Origin: Ctenosaura bakeri
Taxonomy: Eukaryota; Chordata; Lepidosauria; Squamata; Iguanidae
DNA length: 64,000 nucleotides
Direction: 5' to 3'
NCBI GenBank assembly: GCA_948474755.1
Contig: CAOLHI010001137.1
Span: 124,001 to 188,000, forward strand
In this document: positions 23,598-34,735 of the stretch, piece by piece
Layout of the letters: each line of letters starts with the position of its first letter
Numbering within the stretch: position 1 is the first letter of the stretch
Program-made: the position numbers and the translations under genes
Notes under the pieces: model-generated
The model's database searches: none
What the model saw: only the letters and a program-made list of their open reading frames with translations
What the model was told of the DNA's origin: nothing

Positions 23598-23730
23598 CAA
23601 AGTTGCATAACAGAACACTGGCAAGAATGTCCCAATGCACATTGGGCTCTGCCAATGAACACTGGCATTCCCTAGTGGGTATCCTGATGCACAGCAGTTC
23701 CATTGTGCATTTGGTTCCATTGTGCAACTA
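23598..23730. repeat. Short palindromic element, unclassified
   Basis: GTTGCATAACAGAAC at the left and GTTCCATTGTGCAAC at the right are near inverted copies; ATGCACATTGGG recurs inside. No family recognised. Confidence 0.4.
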
Positions 23731-23738
23731 TCATTTTG

Positions 23739-24288
23739 TGTCATGTCCTGGATAATTTGTGCTAACAAGTTTCACTCAGAGTTTGAACAAAGATATTTAC
23801 TGGAAGCAAAGCAAGCAACTCAGCAACTTCCTAGAAGTTTCTGAGAGTACCGTACACTGGATGATAACAGATTTTATACCTTCTCATACAAATTTAGCTG
23901 CACATATCAATGACTGGTGAAAGTCATAAATGTCACATCACCCCACCAGAGCAGGTATTTTCCCAGACCTTCTGTCATTTAGATATCTTTCAACCTGGGA
24001 GCTAGCACAAGTTCCTGTACCCTTATCTTTGCATTGTCTGTTCCCATTACACCTTCCCATTAGTTTTGCATCCCCCCTTCTGAGCTTCTTCCCTCTTACC
24101 TGGATACAAAGTGACATTGAACAATACAGCTATTAACCATCTGGTGTCTTGGAAGTTCCAACCAGACACATAGTTGCAGCTAGCATTCGCTCTTTAGCAA
24201 ACTATCATCTTACTTGATCTAGCAAGTCCATTCTATTACATATACTAATACACCCAGCATGCTATGACAGGGGACACACATCCTAACA
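23739..24288 (-). mobile_element. Solo LTR (550 bp) with 5-bp target duplication
   Basis: On the minus strand it begins TGTTAGGATG and ends GACATGACA, with a TATAAAA box (near 23877-23871). TTTTG flanks both ends (23734-23738, 24289-24293). No internal viral genes nearby, so a recombined solo LTR of an endogenous retrovirus or related LTR element. Confidence 0.8.
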
Positions 24289-25004
24289 TTTTGCTGGTTC
24301 CCCCATGCAGTAAGCTAACAACTTGCTGAATATGGATGCTGTGAAACTGCGCAATTCTATTTCCTGCAAGCATAAGTCTATTTACAAAGATACGAGTCCC
24401 CAGGTGAATTCTGGCCATTGCCATTAGCTGCCTTGGAAGCTTTTGTACAAAAGGTTGTAACAAAATACAAATAAAATTCACATGGACCTGTTTTGGGCAC
24501 AGACTGGATCATGTGTGAGTCAAATAAAAAGAAAACAAAAGCATCAACATCTTTCAAAACACAGCTAGTGTCACGACCTGGACGCTCATTGACTCATGCA
24601 TTACTCAACCTGAATTGAATGAACTACCATTATTGGGGGGAAATATTATTAAGAACTTGCCCTCTATTCAAAGTTTACGAGAGATCCATTAATTGCTCCA
24701 TGTCCCCTGCCTGATGTGCAACCATCCATTCTCCCCTAGCATTTCTGGATTACATCAAAGCCAACACAGATGAATTCTTAGGCAGTGCTTTGCCCATCTG
24801 GCTCTTGTTGCAGCAATGACTCAACCCTTAATGTTATACAGACTGTTTCCTCAGGCAGAGGAAAACTGGCAAAACTCCACTGAAGCAAACAGCACAAGGG
24901 TGATTAAGACCAGTTGAGGACATGGCCCTGTATGTTCCTATAAGCCCAACTTATACTTTGGCACCAGTGGAGCACATGGGGTTGGGACTTGGCCAGGTTG
25001 GCTG

Positions 25005-25190
25005 TTGTTGGATAAACCTGGAAGAAGAAGCCTATTCACACCTATTTCCCTCATGGCAACCTCATGAATTCCACCATTTGCTTAGACAAGGATTACTAAG
25101 AGGTGCTTTGCCATTGTCTTCCTCTAAAAAGCAGTCTCCAGCACCTCAATGGTACTAACCAGCCTGACCACACAATTAAGTCACCTGTTC
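25005..25190 (-). mobile_element. 5S-rRNA-derived SINE fragment
   Basis: Minus strand of the same SINE as 28488: CATGGCAACCTCATGAATTC, GAGGTGCTTTGCCATTGTCT, then CCAGCACCT and TACTAACCAGCCTGACC from the 5S part. Confidence 0.65.
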
Positions 25191-25812
25191 CATTGTCATT
25201 GTTCCAAATCAAAAATGGCAAAGGAAAAGACCAGAGATAACACGTGGGGTCACTGTTACATTCAAGCTTTAGAAGACCTAGAGGCAAGCTGCAACGACAC
25301 CAAGAAAGGCCAGAATCCATGACCTAGGCATGTAGGCTGAAGAACAGTTCCAAACAGCCCCTACAAAGCACAGGAGAGGAGGACAAATGGAATTAGCTAG
25401 AAGTGAAGCAGATTTAGGTTAGATGCTTAAAGCAAAGTTTAATCCTACTGTTGCTGGCTCAGGATGATATCCCATTCCACTGACTATACAAAGGATGATT
25501 AGACTGCATAAGTTAAATCTTACATTCAATGTGGTGTACACTGAAGGCAGTTTCCTCAAGCAGACCTGAGGGCAACAGGCCAGCTTATGAGATAGAGGAC
25601 AGTCCCAGGGTACAAACAACTCCATCCTCCAAGAGAGGAAAATATTTGGGGGGGGGGCTTAGGTGCAACTGCTGGTTGCTCACTCTACACACCCCTCACA
25701 TCTGCTGCCTAAGGCAATTGCCTCACTCCACCAAATGGTGAGGGAAGTTCTGATATACTATATATGCTAGAAGGTTTATAACAAATAATCATTTAGGACT
25801 GGGCTAATAATT

Positions 25813-26009
25813 AATTGTTGTTGTCACTGTTATGTGCCTTCAAATCAACTTTGACTTACAGCAACCCTATCCTAGGATTCTCTTAGCAAGATTTTCTCAG
25901 AGGTTTACCCTTGCCTTCCTCAAAGGCTGAGGGAGTATGACTTGCCCAAGGTTACCCAGTCAGTTTCCATGGGTGCTAGTACAACACTCAAACCATTACA
26001 TTCTATAAT
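25813..26009 (-). mobile_element. Squam1-like SINE
   Basis: GTTATGTGCCTTCAAATC, GAGTATGACTTGCCCAAGG and ACACTCAAACCATTAC in the usual order on the minus strand. Confidence 0.75.
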
Positions 26010-26049
26010 AGTAGGCGGCTCAAAATCTAGCTATTATATGTACTAAATT

Positions 26050-26285
26050 CCATTTTTAATAATATTTATTATTTGTCTTCATATCCCTTTATCTCCAATG
26101 GGTTCGGGACAATGTACATCACTTTCCTCCTTTCCACTTCATCATCACAACAGCCCTTTGAGGTCAGTCTGCCTCAGACATAGTGACTGGGTCAAGGGCC
26201 CTCAATGAATTTAGTGGAAGCTTAAACCTGGATTTCTGAACTACTAGTCCAACACTCTAATTATCACACCATATTGGGTGTTGAT
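26050..26285 (-). mobile_element. MIR/CORE-type SINE, old
   Basis: CATCACAACAGCCCTTTGAG, then a CORE-like block and CCAACACTCTAATTATCACA. Similar layout to 60925-61140. Confidence 0.45.
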
Positions 26286-27167
26286 AGGATGAGCTACATA
26301 AATTCAAAGGTATTCCAAACAAGTCCTTTGAATCTTGAGTTCTGAAACTTTTCTCAAATTCCCATGAATGTCATTGAGACATGCATCCAAGCCAAGTTGA
26401 GTAAAATATACATTTGCTACTAAAGCTACCCAAATCTCTTGTTTATGCAAGCAGCTGGAAAGAGAACAGAAGAAGGTTTGGGAAGAGAAACAAATGTTCT
26501 CACCCTAAATTGGGCTGGGCAGCATGTGACCCGCAGACCAGATGTGGCTTTCAAGGCTCTTTTGTGCACATCAAAGATTTCCATGCCCCACCAAACTTGG
26601 GACTAATTCTAAAAAAATGTTTGCCCCGCCCCCAGAAGAGCACGTAATGGCCATAAAGTCTCCTGATGGATACTATGAGCCATTGTCACACACTTTCAGG
26701 CATAGGGGTGGGATTAAACTGGACAACATTTTTAGATCTGAGCAGGCCTTTCTTTACCCAACAAAAAGTGAATGTCTTAAACATTTTGGACTCCTCAAAT
26801 CTGGAGACAGGAGGCAAAAATAGAGTATACAGCCCTTCAGTGGGGATACAATTTGAGCCTCCCAATCCCTGGCAGTTGATCATCCCCATCCTAAATCCAA
26901 GTATAACTGCTGGGTTAAAATCAACAATGTATCTTGTGACCTTGAAATCAACATGTGCCTACCTATTACATCCAACAGCAATTCAAATGGACCTTGAAGT
27001 GGTTTTGCTCATTTGAAAACTCCGAGGTCCACACAACTGAACCGCATTATTGTTTTGTCTGCATTGCTCTGCCCTGCAATCTTGCCCATCACATCAATTG
27101 CCATTCTTCAGTTTTTAATAGGACACGTTTTGAAGGCTGTGCTTAATCGAGAGAGGCTATGACTTAC

Positions 27168-27248
27168 CCAGAAACATGCAACATCAGCAGCAAGTAGAAG
27201 ACAAAAAAAAGATTGTGGGTGTACCAGAAGATGTCATAATTTGAAACC
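27168..27248 (-). CDS. NOX4: NOX4 coding exon 7 (fifth membrane helix, two haem histidines)
   Basis: The split codon is followed by VSNYDIFWYTHNLFFVFY and LLLMLHVS. The His of YTH and the His of LHV are 13 residues apart, the spacing of the helix 5 haem pair in the NOX family, so all four haem ligands are present in this gene. The 81 bp are 1 + 26 codons + 2, with the final GG completed by exon 8. The acceptor is tttccag and the donor CTGG/gtaagtc. The NLFF codons contain a run of eight T. Confidence 0.95.
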
Positions 27249-27711
27249 CTGGAAAGAATAAAGTAAGAACTCATAAATACCAGACAATCAAAGGGTTTTA
27301 CAGTGTTGAAAGTGACCGCTGCTGAGTGGGTCATATTTTTAGTAGCTGCACAGATGAAATCTGGATTCTATTTAGGTTCTATTTTTCAAAAAGTGTCTTC
27401 CAAGCAAACATATATTTTGTTTATCCCCACAGTATATTGTGCAAAACGTGAGCATGCCCTGGGTTTGCCAAAGACTGTAGCAGGAGAAGGCGAAGAGAAA
27501 GATATGAGAAAATAAAGATAGAGAGATCAGGACAGTGGTGACTGGAGGATTCTGGGAGTTGTTGTCTAAAATAAAGTATATATTTCATTCTCTGGGCATA
27601 GGTGTTTCCTCCCACATTGTATTCACAAGATGCAGAAAACTAAAGTTCCAGGTAAATGCCTAAATATTTGGCACAAGTTTCAATCCACCGAAGGGCCTAC
27701 ATACTCTAAAG

Positions 27712-28482
27712 CATGTGTCAAACAAGGCCCGTAGGTCGAATCTGGCCCACCAGGCTAAGTTAAATGAGTTCATGTGGCCTGCGCACCTCTCCTGCAGCTG
27801 CAGCATTCTCCCCACCTGGTGAGCCTGATCCCCACATTGTGGACCCCTCGCTGCCAGTATTCTGAAGAGGGGCCCTGCAGCCAGCACTCGCAATCTACTT
27901 CTACTTCTGACTGCTCCTCTGTCCAAGTCTTCCCATCAGAGCATTGCCGTGGGTTACCATGGCAACATTTCACACAGCTCACAAGAGTTGCACAGAGGAG
28001 AAGTCAGAAGTAGAAGTAGATCACAAGTGCTGGCTGCTGGGCCCCTCTTCAGAATACCGGCAGCTGGGGACCTGCAATGTGGGGATTGGGCTCACAGGTA
28101 CAGAGAGGGACAGGGGGGCAGAAAGAGGCACAGGGCAGCTGGGAGCAGAAAGAGGTACAGAGAGGGTCTCAACTGGGACCAAAAAGTTAAACGAAGTTCA
28201 TGTGCTTGGTAACATTTGTCTGATGATTTAAAAAAATAACTTTGTTTTCAAAACTCATTTTTCAATAAATTGTACAATAGTTGTACACTTGAATATCTGC
28301 TTGCCATTATTTTTCCTAGACTTCTAGTTTCAGAGCTAGTTATTACTAAAACCAGTAATAATTGAATACAGAGGCAATTATTTAATATGATAAAAGGATA
28401 GATACATTTATATAGTCTTCCAGATACAACCAGCCCTTTGAGGGCAACCATAATGCTGATGAAATTGAGTTTGATGTCCCTG
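27712..28482. mobile_element. hAT element (771 bp) with perfect 8-bp target duplication
   Basis: Ends CATGTGTCAAAC and GTTTGATGTCCCTG, CTCTAAAG on both sides (27704-27711, 28483-28490). Non-coding. It contains an inverted repeat of over 100 bp (about 27815-27925 against 27985-28100). Confidence 0.9.
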
Positions 28483-28487
28483 CTCTA

Positions 28488-28706
28488 AAGGAATCAGATC
28501 ACAACTGATCATGGAAGCTAAGAAAGGTCAGTCCCAGTTAGTTTTTGGATGGGAGCCCACTAACAAGGGCAAGGTGCTGTGGACTATATTTCAAAGGAAG
28601 GATCTGGCAAAACCACGTCTGAGTATTCCTGGTCTAAGAAAACCCTATGAAATTCATGGGGTCACCATAAGTCAACAGGCAACTTGAATGCACTTGCTTC
28701 TTTTTC
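28488..28706 (+). mobile_element. 5S-rRNA-derived SINE
   Basis: The first 100 bases resemble 5S rRNA (GATCATGGAAGCTAAG, GTTAGTTTTTGGATGGGAG, AAGGTGCTGTGGAC). The rest (TCTGAGTATTCCTGGTCTAA, GGGGTCACCATAAGTCAACA, GGCAACTTGAATGCAC) is an RTE/BovB-type tail. Confidence 0.85.
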
Positions 28707-28967
28707 ATTCATCTGACCTTTCACTTCCATTAACAGGGAAAAGATAATGAGAATTAAGCCTCAACAGCAAACTCTCACTGCCTTGCCACTAGCCAGATGT
28801 GTTGCATGACAACTCCTACCATCCTCAGCAGCATATTCAACATCTACTCCCAGCACTCCCAGAGAGCAGAGCCAATGGGCATGCATTCCGAGTTACTGTT
28901 AAGTTTTTGAAGCCTTATGTTTATTTCAGACAAGAGTACTTGGTACTTTGGCCAGGTTGAATTTTAC

Positions 28968-29073
28968 CTAATGACATATGTAGAAGCTGTAGACATCAGG
29001 AATAACACCAGCACCATAAGGACTCCAGTTAATCCAGGAACTGGAATGGAAAAAAGAATGCTGTTTGGGCAAA
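28968..29073 (-). CDS. NOX4: NOX4 coding exon 6 (fourth membrane helix)
   Basis: After a split codon it reads CPNSILFSIPVPGLTG and then VLMVLVLFLMSTASTYVI, matching the family stretch with VPGLTG and STYAIR. It forms transmembrane helix 4 and the loop before it. The 106 bp are 2 + 34 codons + 2; the last two bases AG join the first G of exon 7 to give Arg. The acceptor is gtcattt-ag and the donor ATTAG/gtaaaa. The acceptor has a poor pyrimidine tract, with a long TG microsatellite about 39 bases upstream. The first residues (CPNS against DPRK in the mammal) are poorly conserved. Confidence 0.93.
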
Positions 29074-29111
29074 CTAAATGACAGGAAAATACATCTTCAT
29101 GGCACTACTAA

Positions 29112-29112
29112 A

Positions 29113-29157
<45 letters not shown>
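29112..29157. repeat. AC/TG microsatellite beside exon 6
   Basis: Interrupted AC repeat of 46 bp. On the gene's strand it is a TG repeat ending about 39 bases before the exon 6 acceptor. Confidence 0.95.
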
Positions 29158-29159
<2 letters not shown>

Positions 29160-29937
29160 GGGTGAGATCAAGACTTAACCATGCTTAGAGTAGAACAACT
29201 GAAATGACCGATACATAAGTCAAAACTACACTGAATGACCACGCCAACTAAGGGAATTTGAGGAATGATAGCCAGAAAGGCTAGCTTTTCCCAAATTCAA
29301 ACTTATTAATACAAATCAGAAAATGCTGAATTGTTTTCATAGTCCAGCTGGTTTGGAGTCAATGAACATGATGGGAGAGATGAATGGTAGAACACTGGCT
29401 GATTTTAAATTCTCCCATAGTTCCAGAGGACCACCATGTCCCATCATGGCTGCCTTTTCAGGAGACCAAAAATGACTCTACCGGTTGATGGCATTCTGAT
29501 GGTGCACGTTTTGGATTGGAGAACATTCTGAAACAGCATTTTATTTTATTTAGAATATACTTTTTGGTGTTTTAATATGTAACATTTTGATGTGGTGAGT
29601 GCTAGGAGACTAGTGGAGACTGTGGGGGGTTCTATGGGTCAAACTAAAACTGCCCAATAGCCACATGCAGCTCATAGAGTGCACTATTCCTACTCCTTGT
29701 ACAGAAAGAGGCCTCCATACATACAGATGTACATGTGGAACACCTCAGCCATGCTGTTACTTTCATAGGGCCCTTGTTGATCTAATTCACACAAATCATA
29801 TGCATGAATGTCCATACTGCAGCTGGGAGAAAGAAACTGAAAGATGGTGGCTTAGCAAGTGTTACCTTGTGGCAGTGGCAGGCAACAGCTACAATATCAA
29901 TGAAGGTGGTGAATCTGCTGAGAATTTAGTCTAGCCT

Positions 29938-30090
29938 TTAAGGGAGCTATCCAGAGTGCTGAACATGGGTGGGGGCTGGATTTCAGCACCTTGGACATTT
30001 GACGATTAAATTCCAGACTAAAATTTGGAGCGGATTCACTGTCCCACTGACATCGCAGCCACTAGCGCCCGCTCCCTAGTAAATTTGTGG
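29938..30090 (+). repeat. Unclassified dispersed repeat, copy 1
   Basis: Shares CCAGAGTGCTGAACAT, GGATTCA and CAGCCACTAGC with 50838-51010 in the same order and spacing. Confidence 0.6.
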
Positions 30091-30533
30091 TCAAGGCAAG
30101 ATTTGTACCAGGAGTTGCTGACTCAACACAGAATCACATTTTCAGCTCTTACATTTGCCATCTCTTAATGCATGTGGAACTAGGAAAATTCAAGATCTCC
30201 CTTGCTATCTCTTCTATTGCCTACTGTATAGATTCCCTAGAGAGAGATTATTGTCTTACTTTTTAATAGTGTTGGTGGATAGCTTGACAGAGGGGAAAAA
30301 ACAGCATTCTTATAGAGGGATCTTGACAGCAGGGTTTCTCATAACACAGCCTACTTTGCCCCTGTGGCAAGGAAGACTCGAGAGAGCTCTGTGAAAACTC
30401 ATCAGAGTGCAAATTCTAAATTATTTTATCTTGCTCTACAATTTTGTATTACAAAATTTGTTGAGCTATTCCATAGGTCCCTGGATGATCAAATTTTTAG
30501 GCCTCTGAAATTTCTGAACATAATTTGATCGTG

Positions 30534-30814
30534 CAATGATTCTTAACCTTGAGTCTGGGGACCCCTGGGGTCTGCAGAGTCCTCACAGGGGGCCCGCAAA
30601 GCCATGCTGCTGGATAGCAACAGGAACTTGCCCAAGGTTATCCAGTGTCTGAGCAAGGATTTGAATCTTAGTCGCCAGAAGCCTTTCATAAATAAATATT
30701 TGAATATTTAAATCTAAATTTAAATATTTAAATCTTGAGTTAAATCTTAAGGGCCCTTGGCAAAAATTTTACTTACAAGGGGGTCCCTGGTAAAGAAAAG
30801 GTAAAGAACCACTG
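30534..30814. mobile_element. hAT-type element with SINE-like core
   Basis: Ends CAATGATTCTTAACC and GTAAAGAACCACTG are inverted. The core has ACTTGCCCAAGGTTATCCAG and AAGGATTTGAATCTTAGTC, as in the Squam1-like SINE. Related to 62223-63780. Confidence 0.65.
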
Positions 30815-31794
30815 CTATACCATTTACTTATATTTATAGCTTTATATTTTAAATATATTTGATCTGTCATTATTACGTATGTTTTGCAGGAGCCTTTGGC
30901 CACAAGAAATCAATTGGCATTACTACTTCCATCTCTTAATTCAGCCAATCACAGCAACCTTTTGCTTGAAATTACTGTCTTAGCAATTTCCAAAAGAAAA
31001 CAGGAGTGGGGGGGGGGGTCTTAAAAATGAGATTCAAACTCCAGGACCAGAGGAAAACAAAACAGAGACACATCAAATGCAGTTTAATGATGGAGCCATT
31101 TTATTGTGAAATGGCAAAGGTGTCAGAATTGACCTGCATAACACAGCAGCATTGCTGCCTACACACTGGAAGGGAAGATCTGGAATCTGTTTCCAAAGGT
31201 GACAGAAGGAAGACTTTGAAAAATGACTGACATTCCGCTATCAAAGTTGGTGGCCCGAGAAATGGAAAAAATATATATATACATATCACAAGGGGAGAGG
31301 AACCAAAGCAATAATGCATGGTGCATGAATATTCCACATCTGGATGAATTCAACTGAATTAATGACTTTCAGCTTGAAGGCTTTCAACTTTCTCTCAGAG
31401 AAAACTTCAGAAATGTCAATGGTACAGATAGGTAGCCCTGAGATGTTAAGACAGAGAAGGACCAACTGAGGCCTTCATGCAGCATGTAAGCACTTCAGGG
31501 TCATTTGTGTGGGCCCCAGAGCAAAAAGAATCAAAATAAAAAATAAAAAACATGTTGTTGTTGTTATTTAGTTCAATATGTTCCAATTTTTATTTTTTTC
31601 CCCTTAAAATCCTGCTGGGATCCAGAAAGACCCAGAAACATAGTGAGAACTCCCTCATGTTCCCCGGAGAGTTTGGGAGAGGCAATTTCTTTTTGCAAGA
31701 GTAGGTGTGTTGGGAAGTTTAGCCCTCCAAGGTTTCCTGGTGATGCAGCCCCCTACTGTTCCACCATTGCCCACCTTATGTTAAAAGGATATCA

Positions 31795-32420
31795 TTCCAG
31801 CTGCTATAGTTTCTTTCATATGGTACCACCACAGCACTTGAGATCAAATGTCAAGGCACATCCTATGGAATTCTGGGATCTGTAGTTTGGTGGGGCACTA
31901 GAGATATATGGCAATGTAGTCTCCCCTTATCCGTGGTTTCATTTTCTGCAGTTCCAGTCACCTGTAGTCAACCTCTTCCCTCACAGTTCCACCTTCTTCT
32001 CTCCCACTCTTTGCCCCAATCCATCCCCAAGTATCCAGGTAATGACATCCACACAGTCCAATTTGAGTCCTGCTACTTACACCTCTCTTGCCTGCCTGCA
32101 CCTCCCTTTTAACTACTCTTCCATCAAAACCACCACAGGAAGTAGCTTTGCCATCACCAGAAATAGCCCTCTAGCTTCTCAGATATCACAGAGAGGCTTC
32201 ATACTATTTGGTAGTATGAAGCCTCTCTATAGTCTCTGTAAAGCTAGAGGGCTATTCTGGTGACCTGAATAGGGTTAATGGTTTCAGGCATCCACAGGAG
32301 GTCTTGGAATGTACCCCACCTATAAGGAGGAAAAACTACTCTACCTCACAAAACTACAAATTTCAGGATTCCATAGGATAAACTGATGGCAATTAACAAG
32401 ATACTGAAATGTTATAATTG
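31795..32420. mobile_element. Palindromic MITE, type C, split by a Tigger-like element
   Basis: Left part has CCTATGGAATTCTGGGATCT and GTAGTTTGGTGGGGC; right part has CTCACAAAACTACAAATTTC and GATTCCATAGGAT, the inverted match. The insert is 31919-32340. Confidence 0.6.
31919..32340. mobile_element. Tigger-like (pogo) element
   Basis: GTCTCCCCTTATCCGTGG start after TA, GTTTCAGGCATCCACAGGAG and GGAGGAAAAACTAC at the end. Same family as 20570. An imperfect hairpin with 45-base arms lies at 32162-32256. Confidence 0.75.
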
Positions 32421-32572
32421 CGTGATAGGAGAGACCTGTATTTGCTTCCTGCCAGTTTGTCAAGGAGCTCAGCTGCACAGTTAACAGAGAACAGTCACTC
32501 TGATAGATGTTTCCTGGTAACTATGTTTTCGCTGTAACTGTGGGAACTGCCACTAATAATATCCATGGTTGC

Positions 32573-32921
32573 CTAGCTTGCACAATTTTTGGTGCAGAAC
32601 CCTTGCAAAAGTGGAAAAAAACACAAATAATTCCCCCCCTGCAACCCCCTTCTCATTCCCTTCTGGGGCTTCCCCCCTCCCATTCTCTTGCCTTTCGTGT
32701 GCTGGGGCCAGACACAAGGGAATGGAAACGCAGAGCTCCAGAGTTGAGAAGGAAGGCTCATGTGAGCTTCCCTCCCACATTCCCTTGCCTTTTGTCTGGC
32801 CATTTGCCTTCTCTCTCTGTGCCCAGCAAATTGGGAGGAGGAGAAGGGAGGAAAGGCAATGCACGTCTCATAAACAATCAAATTTGTGAAGGTCAAATCT
32901 GCAAATCTGGAGGGAGGACTG
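32573..32921 (-). mobile_element. Pogo-like non-autonomous element
   Basis: Ends at GGAGGGAGGACTG followed by TA; inverted copy of 21082-21610 (CCTTGCAAAAGTGGAAAAA, TTTGTGAAGGTCAAATCTGC). Confidence 0.7.
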
Positions 32922-34094
32922 TACTCGGAAAAGGGTGGTGGAGAGTGGAATCATTCCAATTCACTACCCTTAAGCTCTGTTCTGGGCTACAGTATCTACC
33001 TGGGATTGTAAAATCCATACTGTACATGCACAGAGGCTAAGCATGGCTGAAATCAAACACCAACCTTATGCCTCTCATTACAGGCTTTGGAACATGTGAG
33101 ATTGTCTTGCATGACCAAGGGAAGTCCACAAGTCATACTAAAGTCTCTAAGTTCTAGTAAAATTGAGGCTTCAACCACATTAAAAAAAAAAAAAAAGCAG
33201 AGGAGACAAAAACTAGCTCATAGTCAAAACTAGGCCATGTATCTGAGAATAACCAGAGACTCTAGCACATTAAAAAGGTATCTAAGTCTGGTCATCAAAA
33301 TGGAAATCCTAAGTGGAGGGCAGTGCAAGAAAAAGTCATCCCCGGCTATGTTTTGGAAGAAATCTTCTAGTGGTTTCTAGTAGTTACCAAATGGTTTGTT
33401 ACAGGGCTTACTTGATGGTTTGTTTGTCATCATATGTACCTATTGTTAACTTTGGATAAAAAAGTTTTACCTAAATGCTCTTCTGTTTTGTGGTGTAGGA
33501 ACCTATCCCTACTCATGTTACTTCTGCTTCTGGTACCAAATGTTTTGTTAAAGAGATAATGCTCATGAACACATTGACAACGTTAACTAGCAATAGCTGT
33601 TGATTCTTTCTAATGGATTTTTTTAAAGAAAAGAAAAGAAGACATTGCTACTAGTTTCAGTAAGGAATGACATTCTTTGCATCAGGGAAGACATATGTTT
33701 CTGCCTCTGTAAATAATAGTACATTTCCTTTTTCTTTTTTTTCCCCTTCTCTCTCTCTCTTTCTCACAAAGCGTAGCTGAGAAATTTGCTGATCCAGCAT
33801 AAACCTGCAGAAGCTTTTGCTGACTTACCTGTAGTGAAAAGGAGTTTCCTGGGATCCTAGAAAGCAGAGACAGACAGCATGAATGATTTAGCAAGCTTAG
33901 CCAGGGATAACTTCATCAGTATTCTTAGCAAGAGCAGAGCTGCTGTAGATGAAGTGCTGACCTTCATTTTACATGGTCAGCTTCCACTCATGTGTCATGT
34001 CCTTGCCCTTTTGGAGTGTCGGTTAGGAGTTGCGAGCAAAGGACAAGAGCAACCCCAGAGCAGCTAAGAAAGTCTGGTAGGGAAAAGGAGTTAG

Positions 34095-34208
34095 TTCAAG
34101 GTACCCAGCTTGTTGGGGGCATGTATAGAAATACATGCTATTTGTAAGTTGTTCGCCGCCTCAATCCATATGGAGAGGCGAGATACAAATAAATAATAAT
34201 AAAAAAAA
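34095..34208 (+). mobile_element. Sauria SINE, 5'-truncated
   Basis: TACCCAGCTTGTTGGGGGCA, TTGTAAGTTGTTCGCCGCCT and GAGAGGCGAGATACAAATAA with an A/T-rich tail; same as the end of 58543-58791. Confidence 0.85.
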
Positions 34209-34599
34209 TAACATGAGAAGGCAGCAAGATTGTTATTTACTCAGGATTAATTCCTCAGTCTTAAGACATCACAAAGATTATTGTTCAATTAGAAATCTAT
34301 TCATTTTTCAGTAATTATTTACAAGAAAGGTTCAGGGATGGACAAATCTATTCCCAGTCTGTGCCAGTTTCATAGATTTTTCACACACAATTTTATACTA
34401 TTAGGCCTGGATTCTAGTGTTAGTCCGAACTAATGTTAACCCACTGAATCAATTGGGCTTCCCCATGTATTGGCTCAACATTCAAACAGATGATTTAATG
34501 GGACTAATCCCATTAGGACTTGCCAATAACATCCAAGCCTTATTATTTTTCTAGAAGAATCCTCTTCCAGAATGTATTTATGTGAACATTTTGACAGTT

Positions 34600-34735
34600 T
34601 ATACAAGAGTAGGAAATGTGTGGCCCTCCAGATGTTGCTAGACTGCGACTCCCAGCAGCCACAACCCGCATAGCCAATGATGAGGAATGATGTGAGTTGC
34701 AGTCCGCATCTGGAAGACTATGCAACCTGTTTTGG
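34600..34735. mobile_element. Palindromic hAT-type fragment
   Basis: GGCCCTCCAGATGTTGCTAG and AGTCCGCATCTGGAAGAC arms around AGACTGCGACTCCCAGCAG. Confidence 0.6.

Larger units (their letters stand above)
10999..27167 (-). other. Intron 7 (16.2 kb)
   Basis: The largest intron in the window. It carries the CR1/L3 fragment, the hairpin element, three nested SINE/MITE structures, the CpG-rich MITE, pogo-like elements, a CR1-in-CR1 nest, a solo LTR and a 5S SINE fragment. Unclassified stretches are 11000-11860, 13420-14000, 14970-16600, 16990-17635, 18313-19450, 21611-22290, 24295-24990, 25200-25800 and 26290-27160. Confidence 0.7.
27249..28967 (-). other. Intron 6
   Basis: Dominated by a 771-bp hAT element (27712-28482) and the adjoining 5S-derived SINE (28488-28706). 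The stretch 27249-27700 is unclassified apart from a short palindrome-type fragment near 27545. Confidence 0.75.

Noticed and set aside
23598..23730. Part of the neighbouring LTR
   Set aside because: It lies outside the TTTTG duplication and has its own inverted ends.
28488..28590. 5S rRNA gene
   Set aside because: Only a diverged 5S-like head, followed by an RTE-type tail; it is a SINE.
32507..33040. 177-residue plus-strand open frame
   Set aside because: Most of it is a pogo-like element read antisense; the low-complexity, Ser/Pro-rich text is not protein-like.
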